A stretch of DNA of 64,000 nt from Motiliproteus sediminis (GTDB taxonomy: Bacteria > Pseudomonadota > Gammaproteobacteria > Pseudomonadales > Balneatricaceae): the NCBI RefSeq assembly GCF_017912535.1, contig NZ_JAERQK010000007.1, forward strand, positions 119,069 to 183,068, read 5' to 3'. Below the pieces are notes generated by a model that did not search any database, was not told where the DNA came from, and worked only from the letters and a program-made list of their open reading frames with translations. Each line of letters starts with the position of its first letter. Position 1 is the first letter of the stretch. Shown one piece after another: positions 26,794-36,252 of this stretch. A program made the position numbers and the translations under genes.

Positions 26794-28059
26794 TCAGCCC
26801 AGCAGAGCACGAATGGCATCAGCCTGCTGACTTGCCGCGTTGGCATAGCCCTGCAGTTGCATGGCAGCCTGTTGTGACAGTTCCCTGCGTGACTGTGGTT
26901 GCATCAGCAGGCTGGCAATGGCGTGCTTCAGTGCATCCGGCGTGGTTACCTGATGCAGCGCCTTGGCCGCCAGAAATTCCGCCGTGATCGCCTCAAAATT
27001 ACGCATGTCCGGCCCCACGATCATCGGGCAGTTGCAGGCTGCGGGTTCGAGGATGTTGTGCCCGCCCACATCGACGAAACTGCCCGCCACCCAGCAGAGA
27101 TCGGCGGCGCAGTAGAGCGCCAGCAGTTCACCGAGCGTATCGGCGAGATAGACCTGGCAGTCAGCTGCGACCGGTGTGTTGCCATCGTCGCTGCGCCGTT
27201 GCCAGCGGAGGCCGCTGGCAGCGCATTGCTGCGCTACCTCGTTAAAGCGCTGTGGATGACGCGGCACCAGGACCAGCAGCAGCTCGGGGTGCTTGGCCAG
27301 CAGCTGGCGTTGGGTGTCGAGGGCGATGGCTTCCTCTCCCGGGTGGGTGCTGGCGGCAAGCCAGACGGGACGTTCGCTGCCCAGCAGTTGACGCAGCCTC
27401 TCGCCGGCAGTCTGAACCGCGCTGTCGATGCTGAGGCTGAATTTGAGATTGCCACTGACCTGCAGTCTGGCATCGTTAACGCCGAGAGCACGAAAGCGCG
27501 CTGCAATGGTGTCGCTCTGAGCCAGGATCATGTCGGCCTGTTGCAGGGTATGGCTCCATACCGCGGGCAGCTTGTTCTGGTAGCGCGCCAGCGAGCTGTC
27601 CGATAGGCGGGCGTTGGCAAGTACTACCGGAATAGCGCGTGCTTTGCAGGCGCTCCACAGGTTGGGCCAGATCTCTACTTCCATTACTACCAACGCACGC
27701 GGAGCGATCTGCGCCAGTGCCCGGTTGACCGCGCGGGGGTTATCCAGTGGCGCATAGAGTTGCATATCACCGGGTCGCAGCACCGCTCGAATGGTGTCGC
27801 CGCCGGTGCGGGTGGTGGTGGTGACCACAAAGGGGCCGGGTTCCCCGGCATCCCTCAGGGCATCGATCAGCAGCGCGGCAGCCTTGGCCTCACCGACCGA
27901 GGCGGCATGGATCCAAAGCGGTGCTTGGGGCAGTTGTGACGGGTAGTAACCCAGCCGTTCTCTCCAGCGGACAGGGTCCTGTTTACGCCCCAGCGCCAGA
28001 CCCACCGGTGTCAGCAGCTGGATCAGGCCGTGGTACACCGCGCGCTGCAGGCGGCTCAT
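26794..28059 (-). CDS. waaA: 3-deoxy-D-manno-octulosonic acid (Kdo) transferase
   Basis: This 421-residue GT30 enzyme has an N-terminal membrane anchor, the catalytic region LWIHAASVGEAKAA, VVMEVEIWPNL and GGHNILEPAA. It attaches Kdo to lipid IVA. Its start overlaps the stop of the heptosyltransferase gene by 4 bases (ATGA). Whether it adds one or two Kdo units cannot be read directly. A KdkA-type kinase next door suggests a single phosphorylated Kdo, as in Haemophilus. Confidence 0.94.
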   Translation of the reverse strand: MSRLQRAVYHGLIQLLTPVGLALGRKQDPVRWRERLGYYPSQLPQAPLWIHAASVGEAKAAALLIDALRDAGEPGPFVVTTTTRTGGDTIRAVLRPGDMQLYAPLDNPRAVNRALAQIAPRALVVMEVEIWPNLWSACKARAIPVVLANARLSDSSLARYQNKLPAVWSHTLQQADMILAQSDTIAARFRALGVNDARLQVSGNLKFSLSIDSAVQTAGERLRQLLGSERPVWLAASTHPGEEAIALDTQRQLLAKHPELLLVLVPRHPQRFNEVAQQCAASGLRWQRRSDDGNTPVAADCQVYLADTLGELLALYCAADLCWVAGSFVDVGGHNILEPAACNCPMIVGPDMRNFEAITAEFLAAKALHQVTTPDALKHAIASLLMQPQSRRELSQQAAMQLQGYANAASQQADAIRALLG

Positions 28060-29129
28060 GCGGGGTTACCTTCGCCGAGCAGGCGGTCGACCATGGCGAT
28101 GACCTCATCGACTTTGATGCTGTCCATGACGTCGGGGTCGCGAACGCGCTTGCCCCAACTGACCTCACTCACATCGGCGTCAAAGGCTTTACGAACCTGA
28201 TCCGGGTAGCGGTTGATGACCCAGTCGCGGCTGAGATAGGGGCCGGTGCGGTCCGGGTTGGAGCTGGCGTAAAGCCCCAGCGCCGGGGTGCGGGTGGTGG
28301 TGGCCATATGCATCGGGCCGGAGTCGGGACCGATGACGCCAGCGGCGTTGCCGATCAGTGCCAGCAGTTCCTTGAGCGTGGTCTGGCCGATCAGATTGGT
28401 GACCGGGCTTTGGGCCAGGCGGCTGATGTCGGTGCCATATTGCTGCTCCAGTTCGCTATTGCCGCCGGTGAGTACGGTATAGACGCCGTAGTTCTGGTAA
28501 GCGTAATCGATAACCGCGGCGTAGCCTCCGGCGGACCAGTTACGGAAGTTGCGGATGCGCTGGCTGGAGCAGGGGCTGATCACCAAGTACCGGCCCTCGG
28601 GCGCGCGCTCTTTGGCGCGGGTGCGGTCAGCATCCGGAATAGGGATGTTCCACTCCAGCGGTTGCGGATCGGCCCCGAGGGCACGCACAAATCCCTGGAA
28701 TCCTTCCAGTACGTGGCTGTGGGGTTGGGCGGCGATCCGGGCGTTGGTAAACAGGTACTGCCGATCTTTGGCCCGCTCACGGTCAAAGCCCAAGCGGATG
28801 CGGGCGGGAATCGCCAGCGACACCAGACTGGCGCGCAGAGCGGCCTGCATGTGCAGCAAAATATCGAAGCGGCGACCGGCCAGCTGTTGGCGCAGAGCCA
28901 GCACCCCCTTAAGCCCGCTGGACTTGTCGTAGGTGATGAACTCGACCCCTTCCAGGCCGTCGAGCAGCATCCGTTCGACCTTGCCAATGATCCAGGTTAT
29001 GCGACAATCTGGCCACTGTCGTTGCAGGGCGCGTATCGCCGGCACGGCGTTACACACATCTCCAAGCGCAGACAGGCGAAGCACGCAGATCGATTGGGGC
29101 GGCTCGCGAAGCGGCAGGTCGACTGACAT
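28056..29129 (-). CDS. GT9 heptosyltransferase, probably heptosyltransferase I (OpsX-like)
   Basis: This 357-residue GT9 protein begins ICVLRLSALGDVCNAVPAIRALQ and has LLHMQAALRASL, ISPCSSQRIRNFRNW and IGPDSGPMHMAT. It differs from the WaaF encoded at 16 kb and probably adds the first heptose. The pairing with waaA (4-base overlap) and the adjacent Kdo kinase resembles the OpsX/KdkA system of Haemophilus, where heptose goes onto a phosphorylated Kdo. The start codon is only 5 bases from that of the divergent kdkA. Confidence 0.85.
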   Translation of the reverse strand: MSVDLPLREPPQSICVLRLSALGDVCNAVPAIRALQRQWPDCRITWIIGKVERMLLDGLEGVEFITYDKSSGLKGVLALRQQLAGRRFDILLHMQAALRASLVSLAIPARIRLGFDRERAKDRQYLFTNARIAAQPHSHVLEGFQGFVRALGADPQPLEWNIPIPDADRTRAKERAPEGRYLVISPCSSQRIRNFRNWSAGGYAAVIDYAYQNYGVYTVLTGGNSELEQQYGTDISRLAQSPVTNLIGQTTLKELLALIGNAAGVIGPDSGPMHMATTTRTPALGLYASSNPDRTGPYLSRDWVINRYPDQVRKAFDADVSEVSWGKRVRDPDVMDSIKVDEVIAMVDRLLGEGNPA

Positions 29130-29134
29130 TGACG

Positions 29135-29830
29135 ATGAAATTCCAGGCCTTTGAACGGGATGGCGCGCTCCTTATGGCAGCGCCGGAACTGGTTGAGCAT
29201 ATTACTCCTTCCTGGTTCGATCTCAACTGGTGGCGCTCCCGCGGGCAACAGGTGGACTCCGCCCCGGGCCGTGGCGAGAGCTATTTTGTCAGTTATCAGG
29301 GCTGGCAGCTGGTCTGGCGCCATTACCGCCGCGGCGGTATGGCCGCCAAGCTCTCCGCTGACCGCTATCTCTGGACCGGGCTGGAGCAGACCCGGGCCTA
29401 TGCGGAATTCGTGCTGACGCAGCAACTTTTTGATCAGGGCTTGCCGGTGCCGCGCCCGCTGGCGGGCTGTGTCGTGCGCCAAGGACTGACTTACCGGGCC
29501 GACCTGATGACGGCGCGCATCGATGGTGCCCGGTCGCTGGCGGATCAACTGGACGCCGGGGGCGCTATTCCCTGGGCTGAGGTTGGCGCTACCATTGCCC
29601 GCTTCCACGCGGCCGGACTGGACCACGTCGATCTCAACCTGCGCAACATACTGGTGGATACCGAACAGCAGATCTACCTGATCGACTTTGATCGCTGCCG
29701 TCTACGCGCGGCGGGCCGCTGGGCGGAGGGGAATCTGGATCGGCTGCGCCGGTCGCTGGATAAACTGTTCCCCGGCGGTGGCCATGATGCGGGGTGGCAT
29801 AAGTTGCGGGAGGGATACCGGTCCGCCTGA
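29135..29830 (+). CDS. kdkA: 3-deoxy-D-manno-octulosonic acid kinase
   Basis: This protein (231 residues from the ATG at 29135) has a lipopolysaccharide-kinase fold. The visible parts are LVWRHYRRGGMAAKL (nucleotide loop with lysine), the catalytic DHVDLNLRNIL and LIDFDRCR with the metal aspartates. KdkA phosphorylates Kdo at O-4 on the growing core. A TTG six bases earlier would overlap the divergent heptosyltransferase start, so the ATG is preferred. There is almost no space for its own promoter, which must lie inside the neighbouring gene. Confidence 0.88.
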   Translation: MKFQAFERDGALLMAAPELVEHITPSWFDLNWWRSRGQQVDSAPGRGESYFVSYQGWQLVWRHYRRGGMAAKLSADRYLWTGLEQTRAYAEFVLTQQLFDQGLPVPRPLAGCVVRQGLTYRADLMTARIDGARSLADQLDAGGAIPWAEVGATIARFHAAGLDHVDLNLRNILVDTEQQIYLIDFDRCRLRAAGRWAEGNLDRLRRSLDKLFPGGGHDAGWHKLREGYRSA

Positions 29831-30026
29831 CCGCGGCTGCTTTCATCCGTTGCGAGGCCTTCCCAAGGGGCAATTCCCTTTTGCCGGATTGCTGATTACA
29901 ATCCTCTTTCTCAGGGATTTGGCCAACCGCACGGAAACGTCCGGCGCCGGCAACTCGCGTCTTTCTGCGCCGGCAACGCCCCAGGATTCCATTGAACAAT
30001 AACAGGCTCAATATTGAGGTAGCTTC

Positions 30027-31019
30027 ATGTCTGCATTCGGTACCGTGTTCATGCCAGAGATGGCGATCGCGTGGTTTGATGGTTCAAGCTGGAGTCAGCC
30101 GGAAGTGGTGGCCAGCGACAGCATTCAACTGCATCCCGGTGCCCATGTGTTGCATTATTCCAGTACCTGCTTTGAAGGCCTGAAGGCGTTCCGTCATGCC
30201 GACGGTTCGATCAAGGTGTTCCGTATCGATCGCAACATGGCGCGCTTTGCCCAAAGTAGCGAGCTGCTGTCCTTGCCGGCTATCGATAGCGCCATGTCGA
30301 CCAAGATGGTGCTGGATCTCGTGGCGCGGTTTGCCAGCGATGTGCCCGAGCCGCCCGGCTCCATGTATATCCGTCCGACCCACTTCGGAACCGAAGCGGC
30401 CATCGGCAAGGCGGCGGCGCCGTCGATGAGCTCCTGCCAGTACGTACTGCTGTCACCGGTGGGCGATTATTTCGCCGGTGGTGATGCCTGCCTGCGCCTG
30501 CTGCTGGAAGACGACATGCGTTGCGCCGCGCACATGGGCCGGGTGAAGAGTGGTGGCAACTATGCCAGCGCACTGGGTCCGATCCTGCGTGCGCGCAAAG
30601 AGCATCAGGCCGATCAGGTGCTGTTCTGTCCCAACGGCGATGTACAGGAAACCGGCGCTGCCAACTTTCTGCTGATCGATGGCGACGAGATCATCACCAA
30701 GGCGCTGGATGACAGCTTCCTGCACGGCGTTACCCGTGACTCTATTCTGACCATCGCCCGTGATCTGGGAATGACCGTTTCCGAGCGCTCTCTGAGTGTC
30801 GACGAACTGATCGAACGCGCGGCCAAGCCCGGTTGTGAGGCGGCTCTGTCGGGGACCGCAGCGGTATTGACGCCAGTGGGTACGCTGATTCATCAGGGCA
30901 AAGAGATAACCGTCGGCAGCGGCAAGCCGGGCGCGACCACGATCAAGCTGCGCCAAACACTCAACGACATTCAGTGGGGCAAGGCGGAAGATCGCCACGG
31001 CTGGCTGACCAGCCTCTGA
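30027..31019 (+). CDS. ilvE: Branched-chain amino acid aminotransferase
   Basis: This 330-residue fold-type IV PLP enzyme has HVLHYSSTCFEGLKAFR and the PLP lysine in GRVKSGGNYASAL. QETGAANFLLI and ALSGTAAVLTPVG follow. It makes the last step of leucine, isoleucine and valine synthesis. The spacing and length fit the larger, eukaryote-like IlvE group (about 330-360 residues) rather than the short E. coli form. It stands alone and ends 16 bases before a terminator. A BCAT-type paralogue cannot be ruled out. Confidence 0.9.
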   Translation: MSAFGTVFMPEMAIAWFDGSSWSQPEVVASDSIQLHPGAHVLHYSSTCFEGLKAFRHADGSIKVFRIDRNMARFAQSSELLSLPAIDSAMSTKMVLDLVARFASDVPEPPGSMYIRPTHFGTEAAIGKAAAPSMSSCQYVLLSPVGDYFAGGDACLRLLLEDDMRCAAHMGRVKSGGNYASALGPILRARKEHQADQVLFCPNGDVQETGAANFLLIDGDEIITKALDDSFLHGVTRDSILTIARDLGMTVSERSLSVDELIERAAKPGCEAALSGTAAVLTPVGTLIHQGKEITVGSGKPGATTIKLRQTLNDIQWGKAEDRHGWLTSL

Positions 31020-31034
31020 GCCCCCTTAGGTGAT

Positions 31035-31064
31035 AAAAAAACCTGGCCTCTGCCAGGTTTTTTT
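31035..31064 (+). terminator. Intrinsic terminator after ilvE
   Basis: AAAAAACCTGGC and GCCAGGTTTTTTT form a hairpin flanked by A and T runs. It can stop transcription from both sides and lies between the convergent ilvE and glnE. Confidence 0.9.
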
Positions 31065-31337
31065 ATGGCTCATCACGCTATTTGGTGAAATGGCGGAGAA
31101 CGGCGCAAAGCAATCTTTAGCCTCGGGCCGGCGGGTTTTAGTTTCAGGCTCACTATCGGCATCGTTCGAAAACTTCTGTTCCGTCCACCCGGGCGCAACC
31201 AAGGCCTTACAAGCACCATCAGGAAGGAGCCTTGAACACCGTGCGGCCTAAGCAACATCAATGACCGCTCGGCGCCGATTCGAACCATCTTCCCCAACCC
31301 GTGCAGGCCCTTGTTTATGGTCGTTGACGAGGGCTTA
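31065..31337. other. Intergenic region with a diverged dispersed repeat
   Basis: No gene is supported between the ilvE terminator and the end of glnE. Bases 31219-31285 share blocks with the minus strand of 63871-63930: GGAAGGAGC, then TTGAA, CGGCC, and ATGACCGCTC-GCGCCGA. A second shared block, GTTCCG-CCACCCGGGCG, is near 31180 but in the opposite orientation relative to these blocks. This looks like an old copy of a repeat. Confidence 0.5.
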
Positions 31338-34247
31338 TTAGGCTTCCATCTCCCGGTCCCAGATGGTCGCGACCCGGTCCCGCAGCTCCGTTACCTCGGC
31401 GGCGCTGATGGTGTTGTCCTCCTCCTGCAAGGCCTGTCGATGGCCCATGGAGCGATAGGCGATGTAGGTGTCGCGCAGCTTCTGGGCGTCGTCACCGGTG
31501 AGCAGGCCACAGGCTTCGATAGCATCGAGAATGCGGATGTTATCGGTGTAGGTAATCAGGTCCGGCTTGTCGCAGGCGTGAGCCAGGGCGAAATACTGCA
31601 CCAGAAACTCGATATCGACGATGCCGCCGCGATCCTGCTTGAGATTGAACTTGGGATCAGTGTCTGACGGGGCGTTCTTGCTGCCCAGATGCTCACGCAT
31701 CTTGTGGCGCATATCGCGCACTTCGCCCCGCAGCTTGTCCCCTTCACGCGGCTGACTCAACACCTCGGCTCGCACCGCCTCGAACCGCTGCTGCAGCGCT
31801 TTGCTGCCAGCCACTACGCGGGCGCGGACCAGTGCCTGATGTTCCCAGGTCCAGGCCTCATTGAGCTGGTAGTCGCGGAACGCTTTTAACGAACTGACCA
31901 GCAGCCCGGAGTTGCCGGAGGGGCGCAGGCGCATATCCACCTCGTACAGTTGGCCGGAAGTGGTAGCGGTGTTGAGCAGATGGATGATCTTCTGGCCCAG
32001 ACGGGTGAAGAACACCTGATTATCCACCGGCTTGGTGCCGTCAGTTTCCAGATTTGCGCCAGCATCGTGAATAAACACCAGATCGAGGTCGGAACCGTAG
32101 CTGAGCTCGATCCCCCCCACCTTGCCGTAGCCAACGACGATAAAGTCGGGGTCGCAAGGCACGCCCGGTTCGCGCTGCGGCACACCGTGCTTGTCGGTCA
32201 GCATGCGCCAGGCGATGCTGAGCGCACCGTCCAGTATGACTTCGGCGATGTAAGTTAAGTAATCACTTACTTTCATCAAAGGTAGTGCCCCGCTTATCTC
32301 TGCTGCGGCAACGCGCAGGGCATGGGCGTTCTTGAAATAGCGCAGCGTGTTCATCAGTTGTTCGACATCATCTTCCGGAACCCGCAGCAGCTGCTGGCGC
32401 AGTTCATCCTCCAGCGCGCTCTTGTCGGGCGGGTTGTAAAGCGAGCGGACGTCGATCAGTTCGTCCAGCAGAATCGGTTGCAGCGCCAACTGGTGGGCGA
32501 ACCAGGGGCTGGCGGAGCAGAGCGTCACCAACTGAGTTAGTGCCCCCGGGTTCTCGATCAGCAATACCAGGTAGGCGCTGCGGCGCAATACCGATTCAAT
32601 CAGCTGCAGGCAGCGCTCCAGCGTGCGGGTGGGGTTGTCCTGACTGCACACCTCAGCCAGCAGCAATGGCATCGCCTTGTCGAGTCGTTCGCGGCCGATC
32701 TGCTGTAGTGACTCTACCCGCCGGCTGCTGCGCAGATTGGCCAGCAGGCGCAGCGATTCAGTCGGTTTTTCGTGGCCCTGCTGTTGCAGCAGCTCCAGTG
32801 CGGCGTCGTCATCCAGGGCGCCGCTCCAGAGCGGCAGCCAGAGGTTGCCATCGTCCTCGTCACGCTCTTCGTCGTCGCTGGCAATCACCTCGGCAAAGTG
32901 GTGGCGTACCCGCTGGCGATGCTGGTCGAGCGAGGACATGAAGCTTTCCCAGCTGCCGTATCCCATGCTGTACGCCAGTCGCAGTTGGCCGCTGTCATCG
33001 GTTGGCAGCTCCTGGGTCTGCTGGTCGGCGACCGCCTGAATAGCGTGCTCTGCGTTGCGCAGAAAACGGTAGGCGTGCAACAGCTCGTCAACAGCGCTTT
33101 CCGGCATCCCCACTGCTTCCGGTAGCAGCGGCAGCACCTGACGCAGTTCGCGCTGCTGCAGGCGACTGTCGCGGCCGCCGCGGATCAGTTGAAAGGCCTG
33201 GGCGATGAACTCTACTTCGCGAATGCCGCCCGGCCCCAGTTTGACGTTGCCCTCCAGCTGGCGCCGGCGCACCTCGCGGTTGATCATCGCTTTCATCTCC
33301 CGTAGCGATTCGAAGGCGCTGTAATCGAGGTACTTGCGATAGACGAAGGGGCGCAGGCTGGTCATCAGTTGTGCACCGGCGGTCTGGTCACCGGCGATCA
33401 CCCGCGCCTTGATCATGGCGTAGCGCTCCCATTCACGCCCCTGATCCTGATAGTACTCCTCCATCGCGGCGAAACTGGGGCAGAGGATGCCGCTCTGGCC
33501 GTAAGGGCGCAGGCGCATGTCTACGCGGAACACGAAGCCGTCGGCGGTGGTGTTGTCGAGCACCTGAATCAGGCGCTGCCCGAGCCGATTGAAGAACGCC
33601 TGATTGTCGGCGCAGCGACGACCGTCCCGGGTTTCGCCGCCCTCGGGGAAGGCGAACATCAGGTCGATGTCGGAGGATAGGTTGAGCTCTCCGGCACCGA
33701 GCTTGCCCATGCCGATCACCACCATCTGCAGCGGACGTGCCGGCCGGCCCTCACGTTCGCGGGAATAGGGGGTACCCCAGTCGTTACAGAAACGCGGATA
33801 GAGCCAGTTGAGGGCCTGGTCAACGCAGGCATCAGCCAGGCTGCTGAGATCGCGCGTGGTCTCCTCCAGCTCTGCCAGGCGGCAGAGGTCGCGCCAGATG
33901 ATTCTAACCATCTGCTGGTGACGATAACGGCGCAGAGTCTGTTCCAGGGCGCTGTCGGCGATGATGTCGCTCAGGGCTCGCTCCAGCTCGCTGGCAAACT
34001 GATGGTCTGCAACGCTGCCGTTACGACTGTCGAGCAGTTCGACCAACAGCTCCGGCCGGGATCGACACTGTTCGGCGACATAATCGCTGCCGGCCCAGAC
34101 CCGTGCCAGCTGGTCCCAGAAGCCTGCATCGGCAGTCTCTAAGGCGGCGGTAACGGCGTCATCGGCTTGGTCGCAAAAATGCTGCCAGTGGCGCTCAACG
34201 CTGCTGCGAAGTGGCTGGGGAAGGGAGTCGAGCTGTGGGCCCTGCAT
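31338..34247 (-). CDS. glnE: Glutamine synthetase adenylyltransferase/adenylyl-removing enzyme
   Basis: This 969-residue protein (from the ATG at 34247, which follows an AGGA) has two nucleotidyltransferase halves. The first has IGMGKLGAGELNLSSDIDLMF and the second VGYGKVGGIELSYGSDLDLVF, each with the catalytic G-SDxDL motif. A KLGPGGIREVEFIAQ segment and a matching QDRGGIVDIEFLVQ follow. GlnE sets glutamine synthetase activity according to nitrogen status through PII. An upstream in-frame TTG at 34307 would overlap the CYTH gene and is less likely. The neighbourhood matches E. coli ygiF-glnE. Confidence 0.95.
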   Translation of the reverse strand: MQGPQLDSLPQPLRSSVERHWQHFCDQADDAVTAALETADAGFWDQLARVWAGSDYVAEQCRSRPELLVELLDSRNGSVADHQFASELERALSDIIADSALEQTLRRYRHQQMVRIIWRDLCRLAELEETTRDLSSLADACVDQALNWLYPRFCNDWGTPYSREREGRPARPLQMVVIGMGKLGAGELNLSSDIDLMFAFPEGGETRDGRRCADNQAFFNRLGQRLIQVLDNTTADGFVFRVDMRLRPYGQSGILCPSFAAMEEYYQDQGREWERYAMIKARVIAGDQTAGAQLMTSLRPFVYRKYLDYSAFESLREMKAMINREVRRRQLEGNVKLGPGGIREVEFIAQAFQLIRGGRDSRLQQRELRQVLPLLPEAVGMPESAVDELLHAYRFLRNAEHAIQAVADQQTQELPTDDSGQLRLAYSMGYGSWESFMSSLDQHRQRVRHHFAEVIASDDEERDEDDGNLWLPLWSGALDDDAALELLQQQGHEKPTESLRLLANLRSSRRVESLQQIGRERLDKAMPLLLAEVCSQDNPTRTLERCLQLIESVLRRSAYLVLLIENPGALTQLVTLCSASPWFAHQLALQPILLDELIDVRSLYNPPDKSALEDELRQQLLRVPEDDVEQLMNTLRYFKNAHALRVAAAEISGALPLMKVSDYLTYIAEVILDGALSIAWRMLTDKHGVPQREPGVPCDPDFIVVGYGKVGGIELSYGSDLDLVFIHDAGANLETDGTKPVDNQVFFTRLGQKIIHLLNTATTSGQLYEVDMRLRPSGNSGLLVSSLKAFRDYQLNEAWTWEHQALVRARVVAGSKALQQRFEAVRAEVLSQPREGDKLRGEVRDMRHKMREHLGSKNAPSDTDPKFNLKQDRGGIVDIEFLVQYFALAHACDKPDLITYTDNIRILDAIEACGLLTGDDAQKLRDTYIAYRSMGHRQALQEEDNTISAAEVTELRDRVATIWDREMEA

Positions 34248-34303
34248 GACAACATCCTGATTCAAGTAGAGAGCGTTGATTAGAGGTAATTTTGGCCGTT
34301 GCT

Positions 34304-35371
34304 TCAAGGTTGTGGATCAAAGAAAGGCTCGACCGGTTGGTTCCAGGGACGACGGTGCAACAGGTCGCTCAGTGCCAGCAGTTGTTGCCCCAGGGCTTGG
34401 CTGTTGAGCCAGCTTTCGAGCTCTGCCCCCAGTTTGGCTTGCTGCCGTTCGCGGATGGCGGCCCCCTGATAACGGTTGAGAAGCAGCGGGGCCAGCAGCC
34501 GACGCAGCTCTCGCTCAAGGTCCGCCAGCGGTGACACCAGCTCTGCGGCCGTCGCCGCATCCGCATGGCAGTCCAGCAGGGTAAGCAGCTGGCTGAGTTC
34601 CTCGGCGAGGGCCGGCAGCATGCTGTCATCGGCCAGAAACTCGTAGCCCTCGATGGCACTCTGGAGTCGCTCCAGTCGCGCTTCCAGCAGCAGGTAGAAG
34701 GCTTGCTCGATGCTGCTGTCTGTCGCAGGCGTTGGCACTGTCGGGAGTTGGCGAGCACGTTCCGGTGCCGCCAGACGGTAGCCCCGTTCCGCCTTGCTGA
34801 TGCGGCAGATCCGTAACGGTAGAGTTGCTGCCAGCGCCCGGGCGAAGGAGATCAGCGTGCCGGCATCTCCCTGTTTTAGCTCCAGTTCAACTTCGTAGAT
34901 CGGGTCGCGCTGGGAACCGTTACTGACCCAGCCATCGTCCAGCACCAGCTCTATCAGCGCCTGTTTGCCGGCCGCTGCATAGTTGAGAATCCAGCTGGTG
35001 CGCTGAAAGTCGGTGGTAAAAGCGGCGGCCAGCAGGGCGGTGTTAATCGTCGCTGGAAAGGCTTCGGCGGGCAACAGCTTCAGGTCCAGTTGGTCGGACG
35101 GCAGCGGCCACTCCCATTCCTGACGCTGATGCAAGCCGCCCTGACTGCTGCCGCGGGTTTTCAGGGTCTGGATATAGGTCTGCCCCTGGCGTCGGATTCG
35201 CAAGGCGATGGCGTGGTGGTTGAGGTCTTGATCAGGGGTGTCAAAGTAGCGGTTGTAGAGTGCCTGCCGCCGGGGCGCGGCTTGCTGGTGGCGCTCTATC
35301 AGAGGGTGTCGGGCGAGGGCATTAGCCGGGTCGCGGGGCAGAGAGAGTTTGAGTTCTATTTCGGCTGCCAT
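34304..35371 (-). CDS. CYTH-domain inorganic triphosphatase (YgiF-like)
   Basis: This 355-residue protein starts MAAEIELKLSL, the ExExK signature of CYTH enzymes, followed by YFDTPDQDL, HAIALRIRRQG and IQTLKTRG, which line the triphosphate tunnel. The CYTH domain fills about 200 residues. The C-terminal part is helical and may be a shortened CHAD domain; E. coli YgiF has about 430 residues. It likely hydrolyses inorganic triphosphate. It lies directly upstream of glnE, as in enterics, and is divergent from the DUF47-Pit pair. Confidence 0.85.
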   Translation of the reverse strand: MAAEIELKLSLPRDPANALARHPLIERHQQAAPRRQALYNRYFDTPDQDLNHHAIALRIRRQGQTYIQTLKTRGSSQGGLHQRQEWEWPLPSDQLDLKLLPAEAFPATINTALLAAAFTTDFQRTSWILNYAAAGKQALIELVLDDGWVSNGSQRDPIYEVELELKQGDAGTLISFARALAATLPLRICRISKAERGYRLAAPERARQLPTVPTPATDSSIEQAFYLLLEARLERLQSAIEGYEFLADDSMLPALAEELSQLLTLLDCHADAATAAELVSPLADLERELRRLLAPLLLNRYQGAAIRERQQAKLGAELESWLNSQALGQQLLALSDLLHRRPWNQPVEPFFDPQP

Positions 35372-35547
35372 GGGATGTTTCTCTGTATGAGGAGCGAGAT
35401 TGTTCGGTGTTCAAGATCTCGCCAAATGTTACATTTTTATGACAATTTGACGTAAAAAGCGTAAAAATAATGTGTCAAAAAGGCTACAAAGCGGTGACAG
35501 GGGCCTTTATACTTCGCGCAAATTTTCTGTCCAAAAGGTGAGCAACC

Positions 35548-36228
35548 ATGGTCGCAAACAGTTCATTTATGCAAATGTTTGCCAAGTCGCCGGTTAAGCC
35601 TATGCAGCAGCATATTGAAAAGGCCCACGCCTGCGCAATGGAACTCATTCCCTTCTTTGAAGCGGTACTGGCCAAGGATTGGCAGCAAGCAGAAGCGATC
35701 CAGCTGCGTATCAGCCAACTGGAACACGAAGCCGACGACCTTAAACGTGGCGTTCGCAGCCACCTGCCCAAGAGCCTGTTCATGCCGGTGCCACGCACCG
35801 ATTTGCTGGAACTGTTGCGGATGCAGGACCGGATCGCCAACAAGGCTAAGGATGTCGCCGGCATTATGCTGGGGCGGCGGATGGAGATCCCGGCGGCGAT
35901 TGCGGAGCTGATGACAGCCCATGTTAAAGGTGCCATCGCGGTAAGCGAACAGGCGGTGACCGCGCTGAATGAACTGGACGAACTGGTTGCTGCGGGCTTC
36001 CGCGGCCGTGAAGTGGACGTGGTCGAGAAGATGATCGCCGAACTTGATCAGTTGGAGCATGAAGCGGACGTGCGTGAGAAAGAGCTGCGTCACGCGCTGT
36101 TTGCTCTGGAAAAAGAGCTGCCCCCCATCGACGTGATGTTCCTGTACAAGGTCATCGACTGGGTCGGCGAAGTCGCGGACCGCGCGCAACAGGTAGGCAG
36201 TCGCCTGCAGCTGTTGCTGGCTCACTAA
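35548..36228 (+). CDS. DUF47/PhoU-like phosphate transport accessory protein (TIGR00153 family)
   Basis: This 226-residue all-helical protein contains two similar halves with acidic repeats LEHEADDLKRGV and LEHEADVREKEL. These are the metal-binding motifs of PhoU/DUF47 proteins. It sits 24 bases upstream of the pit gene, and such pairs are common. The protein is thought to bind and control Pit. The upstream gap (35372-35547) is AT-rich. It contains a poor PhoB-box-like stretch on the minus strand (TTGTCATAAAAATGTAAC, near 35425-35442), but no clear promoter. Confidence 0.9.
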   Translation: MVANSSFMQMFAKSPVKPMQQHIEKAHACAMELIPFFEAVLAKDWQQAEAIQLRISQLEHEADDLKRGVRSHLPKSLFMPVPRTDLLELLRMQDRIANKAKDVAGIMLGRRMEIPAAIAELMTAHVKGAIAVSEQAVTALNELDELVAAGFRGREVDVVEKMIAELDQLEHEADVREKELRHALFALEKELPPIDVMFLYKVIDWVGEVADRAQQVGSRLQLLLAH

Positions 36229-36252
36229 TTCTCCTCCAACGGGAACAATTTC

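Noticed and set aside
27921..29126. Long open frame antisense to waaA and the heptosyltransferase (401 codons)
   Set aside because: It covers two well-defined LPS genes and reads as low-complexity Ala/Gly/Val sequence.
35420..35520. PhoB box before the DUF47-Pit pair
   Set aside because: One stretch resembles part of a Pho box on the minus strand, but the second half-site is poor and no promoter fits. It is mentioned only in passing.
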